From the NCBI RefSeq assembly GCF_000348745.1, contig NC_020812.1, positions 1,931,444 to 1,995,443 of the forward strand: a stretch of 64,000 bases of DNA, in the 5' to 3' direction. The stretch is from Micavibrio aeruginosavorus EPB (lineage in GTDB: Bacteria; Pseudomonadota; Alphaproteobacteria; Micavibrionales; Micavibrionaceae). Made by a program: the position numbers and the translations under genes. This document shows positions 55,375-64,000 of this stretch, piece after piece; positions within the stretch are counted from its first letter, which is position 1, and each line of letters opens with the position of its first letter. The notes beneath the pieces were generated by a model. That model saw only the letters and a list, made by a program, of their open reading frames with translations, was not told the origin of the DNA and did not search any database.

Positions 55375-57105
55375 ATGATCCGCCACTCCACTTTTCGCGT
55401 TTTGATTCTGGCCGCCCTGATGGGTGCAAGCGCATCTGCATACGCGCAGGTGCCCACCGCACAAACGGGCTCCGCCAGCCCGGGCCGTGTACAGGAACAA
55501 ACGCCGCGCCCGAATTTCAGTGATCGCGCCGTGATGCCCGCCGTCGAAGTTGATCGCCCGCAAGCACAAGCCGCACCCGCAGGCGCAGAAAACATTACAT
55601 TCACTCTGAACAATCTGCAGCTTGATGGCGTAACGGCATACAAGGAATCCGATCTGCGCAGTGTATATGCCGGATCTGTCGGTCAAACGATTTCGCTGGC
55701 CGACCTGTATGGCATTGCTGCAGCGCTGACGAACAAATACCGCAATGATGGTTACATTCTGACTCAGGTTATCGTACCGCCACAAACGATCGAAGGTGGC
55801 AATGTCCGCCTGCAAGTTGTTGAAGGTTATCTGTACAGCGTCAATGTCGCGCTGGAAGAAGGCGCTCCGGCGGAAACAGAGGCCGCCATGGCCCTGATCC
55901 GCGGCTACGCCAACCGCATTCCGGCAGGGTACGCCCTGAACATTGCCGATCTCGAACGTTATCTGCTGTTCATCAACGACTTGCCGGGCGTATCGGCCCG
56001 CGGTGTCTTGTCCCCGAACGCGGCCAATGTGGGCGCGGCGGATTTGAACATTCTGGTCCAACGTGATCCGTTCGAAGCCGTTCTGGGCGTTGATAACTAC
56101 GGCACGAAATATCTGGGCGCGATCCAGTTTTCTGGCGCGGGCGCTTTGAACTCCATGCTGGGCAACAATGAACGCCTGACGGCGCAGGCCGTTCTGGCAC
56201 CGGACCCGGGCCAGCCGATGGAACTGGCCTACTTCGCCGCCGGATATTCGCAACCGATCGGCACGCGCGGCCTGCGCTTGGATTTCGACGCGTCCTACAC
56301 CGCGACCGAACCGGGCTATACGCTGGACGAATTCGACGTGAAGGGCAATGCGCGCTTCCTGGGCATTGAACTGAACTACCCCGTGATCCGCAGCCGGAAT
56401 ACAAACCTGTACACCATGTTCAGCTTTGACATGCGCGATGTCGACACCCGCAACAATATCGAAGACACCCGCACGGATAATATCCGCGCCCTGCGCACCG
56501 GGATGCGTCTTGAAAAACTGGACCGCGTTTTTGGCGCTGGTTTGAACGTGTTGGATCTGGAACTGGCCCACGGCCTGGACATTCTGGGCGCCAGCAGCAA
56601 GAACGACCCGAACAAATCCCGCCCCGATGGCGACCCGCGCTTCACCAAGCTGAATGTGGAAGTGCAACGTCTGCAACGCCTGGCCAACCAATGGAACCTG
56701 TTGCTGGCCGCCCGCGGACAATTGTCCAACGGCCCGCTGCTCAGCTCGGAAGAGTTTGGCGTTGGCGGCATGGGCTATGGCCGCGGTTACGACCCATCCG
56801 AAATCATCGGCGACGAAGGTATCGCCGGCAAGATTGAAGTGCAATGGAACCTGCCGGGTGAATTCGGCATCACCAACAGCCACCAGCTGTACGGCTTCTA
56901 TGACGCTGGCCGCGTCTGGAACGACGACCCGACAAACGCCAAGGACAAGGCCAACACGGCCACCTCCGCCGGCGTCGGCGTCCGCGCAAAAATCGGCAGC
57001 AGCACAAACATCGACATGACCGTCGCCGTCCCGCTGGACCGCAGCGTACAGACGATGAAAGACCAGGACCCACGGTTCTTTATGAGTGTGTCGAAAAACT
57101 TCTAA
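55375..57105 (+). CDS. TpsB outer membrane secretion porin (ShlB/FhaC family)
   Basis: 576 residues. After a signal peptide (cleavage near AYAQ) come two POTRA domains, the first ITFTLNNLQLDGVTAY near 75, then a 16-stranded barrel. The loop motif GRGYDPSEIIGDEG corresponds to the conserved VRG-Y/F loop of FhaC-like porins. The chain ends in SKNF, with the terminal Phe for outer membrane insertion. It recognises the TPS domain of the divergent 2154-residue exoprotein and moves it to the surface. Confidence 0.94.
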   Translation: MIRHSTFRVLILAALMGASASAYAQVPTAQTGSASPGRVQEQTPRPNFSDRAVMPAVEVDRPQAQAAPAGAENITFTLNNLQLDGVTAYKESDLRSVYAGSVGQTISLADLYGIAAALTNKYRNDGYILTQVIVPPQTIEGGNVRLQVVEGYLYSVNVALEEGAPAETEAAMALIRGYANRIPAGYALNIADLERYLLFINDLPGVSARGVLSPNAANVGAADLNILVQRDPFEAVLGVDNYGTKYLGAIQFSGAGALNSMLGNNERLTAQAVLAPDPGQPMELAYFAAGYSQPIGTRGLRLDFDASYTATEPGYTLDEFDVKGNARFLGIELNYPVIRSRNTNLYTMFSFDMRDVDTRNNIEDTRTDNIRALRTGMRLEKLDRVFGAGLNVLDLELAHGLDILGASSKNDPNKSRPDGDPRFTKLNVEVQRLQRLANQWNLLLAARGQLSNGPLLSSEEFGVGGMGYGRGYDPSEIIGDEGIAGKIEVQWNLPGEFGITNSHQLYGFYDAGRVWNDDPTNAKDKANTATSAGVGVRAKIGSSTNIDMTVAVPLDRSVQTMKDQDPRFFMSVSKNF

Positions 57106-57111
57106 ATATTC

Positions 57112-57139
57112 AAACGGCCCCGTTAAAGGGGCCGTTTTT
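57112..57139 (+). terminator. Terminator after tpsB
   Basis: AAACGGCCCC (57112-57121) and GGGGCCGTTT (57128-57137) form a perfect ten-base stem with a GTTAAA loop, followed by T residues. It directly follows the tpsB stop. Confidence 0.88.
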
Positions 57140-57154
57140 GTATAGTGAGGCGCC

Positions 57155-57727
57155 ATGAAACAATACAAAAAATCCGACTTCCCCGTTGCCGACGTTCGTC
57201 GCTTGCTCGAACCCGGACCCATTGTTCTGGTTTCATCGGCGCATAAAGATGTGCGGAATATTATGACGCTGGGGTGGCATACGGTTTTAGAATTTTCGCC
57301 CTCACTGATTGGCTGCATGATTACATCAGCGAATGAGAGCTTTGAGATTATTCGCAAGAGCGGCGAATGCGTAATCAATATCCCCACGACGGATATGGTC
57401 GATACCGTCGTTAAAATTGGGAATGTGTCGCAAAGCGAATGCGGTGATAAGTTTGAGGCGTTTGGGCTAACCCCGACCAAAGCATCCAAAGTCAACGCCC
57501 CGATGATTGCCGAATGCTTCGCCAGCTTTGAATGCCGTATTCACGACAAACGGATGATTAAGGATTATAATTTCTTTATCTTCGAAGTGGTGAAGGCGCA
57601 TGTGTCATCGACCGCGAGACGGCCAGATACACTGCATTACCACGGACAAGGCGTGTTCAGCACCGACGGTAATTATATGAACAAAGCCCGCTTGTTCACC
57701 AAATGGCGCGCGACAGATACGTTTTAA
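57155..57727 (+). CDS. Flavin reductase-like FMN-binding protein
   Basis: 190 residues of the flavin_reduct split-barrel fold (GPIVLVSSAHKDVRNIMTLG near 28; GCMITSANESFEIIRKSGEC near 70). It binds FMN and probably reduces flavin or a small electrophile in the cytoplasm. It is a single gene behind the tpsB terminator. The converging ABC-F gene ends three bases further on. Confidence 0.88.
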   Translation: MKQYKKSDFPVADVRRLLEPGPIVLVSSAHKDVRNIMTLGWHTVLEFSPSLIGCMITSANESFEIIRKSGECVINIPTTDMVDTVVKIGNVSQSECGDKFEAFGLTPTKASKVNAPMIAECFASFECRIHDKRMIKDYNFFIFEVVKAHVSSTARRPDTLHYHGQGVFSTDGNYMNKARLFTKWRATDTF

Positions 57728-57730
57728 TCC

Positions 57731-59584
<1,854 letters not shown>

Positions 59585-59702
59585 TGTACGCCCTTTCTGT
59601 GCGCAAGCCTTATGACACAGACCGGCGACCTTATGCAAACCCGAATAATGGCCATATATATCAAAGCATTATAAAATACATACCGATCGGATCAAAATTT
59701 TG

Positions 59703-59718
59703 TTGACCGACCGGTCAA
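59703..59718. promoter_or_regulatory. TetR operator upstream of tetR
   Basis: TTGACCGACCGGTCAA, a 16-base palindrome with six-base arms, lies 19 bases before the tetR start. It also contains a TTGACC -35-like element. A near-copy precedes the efflux operon, so the TetR protein most likely binds both. Confidence 0.75.
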
Positions 59719-59737
59719 GTCTTGATATTGTAGGAGT

Positions 59738-60367
59738 ATGAGCCAAGCAGCGACAGACACACGCCAGAAACTGATTGATACAGCCGGACGCCTGATCTGG
59801 ATGAACAGTTACGGCGCGGTCAGCGTGGATGATATCTGCAAGGCCGCCGATGTGAAGAAGGGAAGCTTTTATCATTTCTTCCCATCGAAGGCGGATTTGG
59901 CCATGGCCGCGCTGGACCACGAAGAAGCGGTCCTGCGCCCGGTTTACGATATGATTTTTTCTGCCTCGCGCCCGCCGGTTGAGCGATTGACCATGCTGGC
60001 CGACCTGATTGTTGAAAAACAGGCGGACATGCTGCGCGAAGTGGGCCATGTTTGTGGCTGTCCCAGCGGTTCGCTGGGCTGCGAGCTGGCCGGAACTGAC
60101 AGCATTATCAAGGACAAGATCGACCAGATCTTTACGTTTAAAAAGCGGTATTACGAATCCACAATCCGCGACCTGGTGACGGAGGGACAACTCCCCCAAG
60201 ATACGGATTGCAAGGCCCGCGCCGACGAAATATTGGACTACATCACCGGCCAAATGCTGGTGGCGCGGGTTCAAAATTCGCTGGACCATCTGGAGCGGAA
60301 TTTAAAATCCGGATTGCTCCGCCTGTTGGGGCTGAAGGATCCGGGCTCCGCCGCGGATGCCGCATAG
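59738..60367 (+). CDS. TetR/AcrR-family repressor of the RND operon
   Basis: 209 residues. The N-terminal helix-turn-helix is GAVSVDDICKAADVKKGSFY, then HFFPSKADLAMAAL. The C-terminal ligand-binding domain contains a VCGCPSGSLGCELAG segment as in a known TetR subgroup. TAGGAG stands before ATG. It is followed by a terminator and by the adaptor and permease genes of an RND pump. Two matching palindromes mark its own promoter and theirs, so it should repress both until an effector binds. Confidence 0.92.
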   Translation: MSQAATDTRQKLIDTAGRLIWMNSYGAVSVDDICKAADVKKGSFYHFFPSKADLAMAALDHEEAVLRPVYDMIFSASRPPVERLTMLADLIVEKQADMLREVGHVCGCPSGSLGCELAGTDSIIKDKIDQIFTFKKRYYESTIRDLVTEGQLPQDTDCKARADEILDYITGQMLVARVQNSLDHLERNLKSGLLRLLGLKDPGSAADAA

Positions 60368-60396
60368 AAATACCGGCCACAAAAAAACGCTTAACC

Positions 60397-60418
60397 CGCG
60401 GGAATCCCGCGTTTTTTT
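60397..60418 (+). terminator. Terminator after tetR
   Basis: CGCGGG-AAT-CCCGCG followed by seven T residues, a standard factor-independent terminator 30 bases after the tetR stop. Confidence 0.88.
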
Positions 60419-60429
60419 GGACCAAGAAC

Positions 60430-60445
60430 TTGACCAATCAGTCAA
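60430..60445. promoter_or_regulatory. TetR operator upstream of the RND operon
   Basis: TTGACCAATCAGTCAA matches the tetR-proximal site at 13 of 16 positions and keeps the TTGAC/GTCAA arms. It lies 37 bases before the adaptor start, overlapping the likely promoter. Confidence 0.75.
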
Positions 60446-60482
60446 TACATATAGAAGCGACGCAACAAACGGAGAGTTGAGT

Positions 60483-61706
60483 ATGACCACCCCATCCAAA
60501 CGCACCCTTCTGCTGGCCAGCGCCGTGGCCCTTATCGCTATGGGCAGCGCCGGTGCCTTGTTCTATGCGAACACCGCCGCGCAGGCCAGCACGGTTGAGC
60601 TGGCCGCCGCCGCTCCGCAGGCCATGCCCGTTGCCGCCACAAAGGTTGAAAGCGCCCCACTGGCCATCTGGAAAAATTTTTCTGGCCGATTGCAGGCCGT
60701 TGATTATGCCGAAATCCGCCCGCAGGTCAGCGGCCGTATCGACGATATCAATTTCGCCGATGGCCAGATTGTCGCCGAGGGTGATGTTCTTTACGTCATT
60801 GACCCGCGCCCGTATCAGGCCGCCGTGGATCAGGCCCGTGCCGAAGTCAACGCCGCCCGCGACCGTGCCGATCTGGCACAGAAAGAATTGGCCCGCGCGG
60901 AATCACTGGTCAAAACCGATGACATTCCTAAGCGCGTCTACGACGAACGCGTCAGCACCGTACACGTCACCAAGGCCGATGTGAACGCAGCCCTGGCCCG
61001 TCTGGAGCAAGCGCAAATCAATCTGGATCACGCCTTTGTGAAAGCACCGATTTCCGGACGGATCAGCCGCGCCGAAATCACCAAGGGCAATCTGGTCGAA
61101 GCCGGCCCGAACGCACCGGTTTTGACGTCCATCGTATCCGATAACGGCATCTATGCCGATTTCGAGGTGGACGAACAGACCTACCTCACCCATGTCCGCA
61201 CCATCGCGGGCGATAATGCATCGGAAAATAAAATTCCGGTTCAATTGATGGCCAGCGACGGTAGCGTTTTGGTTGAAGGCTTTGTTCACAGCTTTGACAA
61301 TCGTCTGGACACGTCATCGGGAACCATTCGCGCCCGTGCATTGTTCGCAAACGAGGACGGAACATTATTACCCGGCATGTTTGCCACCATCCGTATGGGC
61401 AGCCCGTCCGCAGAGAAAAAAATCGCCATTTCCGACCGCGCCATCGGCACGGATCAGGACCGTAAATTCGTTTACGTGATCGGCGATGATGGAAAAACGG
61501 CATACCGCGAAGTGGCATTAGGCGACAGCGTATCCGGAAAACGGATCGTTCTGTCCGGCCTGACCGAAGGGGAAACCATCGTATCCGATGGCATTATCCG
61601 CGTTCGCCCCGGAATGGATGTAGCGCCGCAATTTGAAAAAGATCTGGCCTCTATTGAAACCAGTGCGGGAACAGACGACAACAAAACTTCTGCTTCTCAT
61701 AAATAG
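60483..61706 (+). CDS. RND efflux periplasmic adaptor (MFP)
   Basis: About 407 residues. An N-terminal anchor (TLLLASAVALIAMGSAGALF) precedes the lipoyl/barrel-sandwich (FSGRLQAVDYAEIRPQVSGR), an alpha-hairpin (~105-165), and beta-barrel and membrane-proximal domains (FVKAPISGRISRAEITKGNL). It bridges the inner membrane pump to an outer membrane channel. The start MTTPSKR is taken because the longer frame begins inside the tetR gene. A TetR operator lies just upstream. Confidence 0.93.
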   Translation: MTTPSKRTLLLASAVALIAMGSAGALFYANTAAQASTVELAAAAPQAMPVAATKVESAPLAIWKNFSGRLQAVDYAEIRPQVSGRIDDINFADGQIVAEGDVLYVIDPRPYQAAVDQARAEVNAARDRADLAQKELARAESLVKTDDIPKRVYDERVSTVHVTKADVNAALARLEQAQINLDHAFVKAPISGRISRAEITKGNLVEAGPNAPVLTSIVSDNGIYADFEVDEQTYLTHVRTIAGDNASENKIPVQLMASDGSVLVEGFVHSFDNRLDTSSGTIRARALFANEDGTLLPGMFATIRMGSPSAEKKIAISDRAIGTDQDRKFVYVIGDDGKTAYREVALGDSVSGKRIVLSGLTEGETIVSDGIIRVRPGMDVAPQFEKDLASIETSAGTDDNKTSASHK

Positions 61707-61730
61707 CGTGTAACGCATAAACCGAATCCC

Positions 61731-61765
61731 CTAAAAAACAGGTGTGTCCCCCACCTGTTTTTTAG
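61731..61765 (+). terminator. Intercistronic hairpin between adaptor and permease genes
   Basis: CTAAAAAACAGGTG (61731-61744) pairs exactly with CACCTGTTTTTTAG (61752-61765), with six T residues in the 3' arm. It looks like a terminator but lies inside an operon, 46 bases before the permease start, so it may act as an attenuator or set the adaptor-to-pump ratio. Confidence 0.75.
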
Positions 61766-61810
61766 AGGGCCAACTTGACCATAAATTTAAAAAAACAAGG
61801 ATTTCATCCG

Positions 61811-64000
61811 ATGAACCTTTCCCGTTTCTTTATCGACCGCCCGATTTTTGCGTCGGTTATCTCGATCCTGATTTTTATGGCCGGGTTGGTCGCCATTCCC
61901 AATTTGCCGATTTCAGAATACCCGGAAGTGGTCCCGCCCTCCGTCGTGGTCAACGCGCAATTCCCCGGCGCAAACCCCGCCGTCATTGCCGAAACCGTGG
62001 CCACCCCGTTGGAAGAACAGATCAACGGCGTGGAAGACATGCTGTATATGAACTCGCTGGCGACCACGGACGGGAATCTCAGCCTGACCGTGACCTTTGC
62101 CATCGGCACGGACCCCGATCTGGCCCAGCAATTGGTGCAAAACCGCGTGGCCCAGGCCACACCGCGCCTGCCCGAGGTGACGCGCCAATTGGGTGTAACC
62201 GTGGTGAAAAGCTCACCAGACCTGACCATGGTTGTTCACCTGCGCTCCCCCAACAACCAGTATGACATGTTGTATTTGCGCAACTACGCCACGCTGAACG
62301 TCAAAGATCAGTTGGCAAAAATTGAAGGCGTGGGCCAGGTTCGCTTGTTCGGATCGGGCGATTACGCCATGCGCATCTGGCTGAACCCGGACAAGGTGGC
62401 TGAACGGAACCTGACCGCAACTGAAGTGGTCAACGCCGTGCGCGCCCAGAACGTCCAGGTTGCCGCCGGGATGATTGGTGGCCCCCCGTATGATGACGCC
62501 ATCGAAGTCCAACTGCCCGTCAACGTTCAGGGCCGCCTGACCTCGGCCGAGGAATTCGAACAAATTATTATCAAACGCGACACCAACGGTGTCATCACCC
62601 GCCTGAGCGATGTGGCCCGCGTTGAAATGAATGCGCAAAGCTATGCCCTGCGCTCCCTGCTGGATAACCAGCAGGCCGTTGCCATTCCAATCTTCGCCTC
62701 GCCCGGCGCCAATGCGCTGGACATTTCCAAAAATGTCCGCAAAACCATGGCCGAATTGAAGGAATATATGCCCGAAGGCGTGGACTATTCCATCGTTTAT
62801 GACCCGACCGTCTTCGTGAAAGATTCCATCAAGGCCGTCATCCATACCCTGCTTGAGGCTGTGGCGCTGGTCGTTCTGGTCGTGATTGTCTTCCTCCAGA
62901 CGTGGCGTGCATCCCTGATCCCCTTGCTGGCCGTACCCGTATCTATTGTGGGAACGTTTGCTGTTATGCATCTGCTTGGGTTTTCCATCAACGTCCTGTC
63001 GCTGTTCGGGTTGATCCTGGCCATCGGGATTGTGGTGGATGATGCCATCGTCGTCGTTGAAAACGTCGAACGGAATATTGAAGAAGGAAAATCCCCGCGC
63101 GAAGCGACCATGCAAGCGATGAAAGAGGTCACCGGACCGATTTTGGCCACCGCTTTCGTTTTGTGCGCCGTTTTCGTGCCAATTGCGTTCATCAGCGGTT
63201 TGACCGGACAGTTTTATAAACAATTCGCCCTGACCATCGCGATTGCCGTGCTGATTTCCACGTTCAACTCCCTGACGCTCAGCCCGGCTTTGTCCGCCCT
63301 GCTGCTGAAAAGCCATGATGCGCCGAAAGACGGGTTGACCAAAATCATGGACTTCCTGTTTGGCTGGTTCTTCCGCGCCTTTAACAAAATGTTCCATAAA
63401 AGCCAGAATGGATACGCCAAGGGCGTTGGTGTTTTCACCCGCCGAAAAGCAATCATGATGGTCATCTATGGTGCACTGGTCGCCTCCACCGTCTACAGCT
63501 TCAACCTTGTCCCGAAAGGCTTCGTTCCGGCACAGGATAAGCAATATCTGGTCAGCTTTGCCCAGCTTCCGGCCGGCGCCACGCTGGAACGGACCGAAGA
63601 CGTCATTCGCCAGATGGGCGAAATCGCCTTGGCCCACCCCGGTGTAAAAGGTGCGGTGCAGTTCCCCGGCCTGTCCATCAACGGTTTCGTCAATTCCTCC
63701 AGCGCGGGCATCGTGTTCGTATCGCTGGAGGATTTTGACAAGCGCAAAGGCCATGACCAGAACGGTTTCGCGATTGCCCAGCAATTGCAAGCCAAGTTCA
63801 ATGGCATTGATGACGCCTTTATCGCCATCTTTCCACCCCCGCCGGTTCAAGGGCTGGGCAGTGTTGGTGGTTTTAAATTGCAGATTGAAGATCGCGCGGA
63901 CCAAGGATACCAAGCGTTGAACGATACGGTCCAGGCCGTATTGGGCAAGGCCTATGCCGATCCGGCCCTGCGTGGAATCTTCTCCAGCTATAACGTCAAC
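61811..64000 (+). CDS. RND efflux permease (HAE1 family), cut by the window end
   Basis: 730 codons are present, in one open frame to the last base, with no stop; full members are about 1040 residues. The N-terminus MNLSRFFIDRPIFASVISIL, the SEYPEVVPP pore-domain entry, SISTVG-like beta segments, and GIVVDDAIVVVENVERN in helix 4 with the two proton-relay Asp are all typical. It exports drugs or other hydrophobic compounds with a proton. An antisense open frame covers much of the gene but is not coding. Confidence 0.95.
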   Translation, partial: MNLSRFFIDRPIFASVISILIFMAGLVAIPNLPISEYPEVVPPSVVVNAQFPGANPAVIAETVATPLEEQINGVEDMLYMNSLATTDGNLSLTVTFAIGTDPDLAQQLVQNRVAQATPRLPEVTRQLGVTVVKSSPDLTMVVHLRSPNNQYDMLYLRNYATLNVKDQLAKIEGVGQVRLFGSGDYAMRIWLNPDKVAERNLTATEVVNAVRAQNVQVAAGMIGGPPYDDAIEVQLPVNVQGRLTSAEEFEQIIIKRDTNGVITRLSDVARVEMNAQSYALRSLLDNQQAVAIPIFASPGANALDISKNVRKTMAELKEYMPEGVDYSIVYDPTVFVKDSIKAVIHTLLEAVALVVLVVIVFLQTWRASLIPLLAVPVSIVGTFAVMHLLGFSINVLSLFGLILAIGIVVDDAIVVVENVERNIEEGKSPREATMQAMKEVTGPILATAFVLCAVFVPIAFISGLTGQFYKQFALTIAIAVLISTFNSLTLSPALSALLLKSHDAPKDGLTKIMDFLFGWFFRAFNKMFHKSQNGYAKGVGVFTRRKAIMMVIYGALVASTVYSFNLVPKGFVPAQDKQYLVSFAQLPAGATLERTEDVIRQMGEIALAHPGVKGAVQFPGLSINGFVNSSSAGIVFVSLEDFDKRKGHDQNGFAIAQQLQAKFNGIDDAFIAIFPPPPVQGLGSVGGFKLQIEDRADQGYQALNDTVQAVLGKAYADPALRGIFSSYNVN

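Noticed and set aside
55318-57495. Long open frame on the minus strand opposite tpsB (725 codons)
   Set aside because: It is antisense to a clear TpsB gene with signal peptide, POTRA and barrel, has no recognisable domain and reflects codon bias of the true gene.
62213-63913. Long minus-strand open frame opposite the RND permease
   Set aside because: The plus strand encodes an unmistakable HAE1 permease through the whole region; the antisense frame is rich in His, Gln and Asp and has no domain.

Overview
The window reads as a chromosomal segment of a Gram-negative alphaproteobacterium of medium G+C. The evidence is a DUF1365/cyclopropane-synthase-type operon, an FeS-type photolyase, an ornithine/lysine decarboxylase-like enzyme, a PodJ-like polar protein, OmpW, two-partner secretion and RND efflux. 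A predatory or host-associated relative such as Micavibrio is possible, but that is only a guess from gene content. Genes are dense. I see no prophage, insertion sequence, rRNA operon or CRISPR array. The one RNA gene I can support is tRNA-Gln(UUG) with an encoded CCA.

Layout. 1-2.6 kb: a PodJ-like protein (coiled coil, one membrane segment, Sel1 repeats, peptidoglycan-binding domain), then tRNA-Gln. 2.7-8.5 kb: a LysR regulator divergent from a five-gene operon (YcaC-like hydrolase, MhqO-like ring-cleaving dioxygenase, MhqD-like esterase, Tat-exported amidohydrolase, membrane ABM protein) that looks like a quinone/electrophile detoxification unit. 8.6-17 kb: a nine-gene, mostly overlapping operon on the minus strand. 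It runs FAD oxidoreductase, DUF1365, CFA-type methyltransferase, chalcone-isomerase-like, MFS, DUF3833 lipoprotein, SDR, glutathione peroxidase, photolyase, and resembles the sigma-E/ChrR photo-oxidative stress and modified-fatty-acid cluster. Here it follows an OmpR-type two-component system (17.1-19.1 kb). 19.2-22 kb: an envelope-stress operon (YdcH, amphi-Trp, degenerate zf-TFIIB, CaCA antiporter, HtpX).

22.2-27 kb is the most unusual region. A luxR gene is followed by luxI, a small unknown gene, a fused branched-chain-type 2-oxoacid dehydrogenase E1 and an atypical E2, all tightly packed. A lux-box-like dyad lies in front of luxI. I infer that this is a quorum-sensing unit carrying its own acyl-CoA-producing (or signal-induced) dehydrogenase.

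27.3-33.2 kb: GH3 and GH30 glycosidases flanking an SbmA/YddA-type ABC exporter. 33.4-45.1 kb: mixed genes including an HExxH lipoprotein, a NadR-like ATPase, a beta-CASP nuclease, DUF350, LysE, OmpW, PLP decarboxylase, apt and a CHAP lipoprotein, then a three-gene operon of unknown role (VWA protein, long coiled-coil membrane protein, HExxH protein). 45.3-48.4 kb: DUF485/ActP acetate symport and an HI0933-type flavoprotein. 48.5-57.1 kb: a divergent two-partner secretion pair, a 2154-residue beta-helix TpsA with a C-terminal cysteine pair and its TpsB porin. 57.1-64 kb: flavin reductase, ABC-F ATPase, and a TetR-controlled RND efflux operon. That operon has matching operator palindromes in front of tetR and the adaptor gene; its permease gene runs off the window end.
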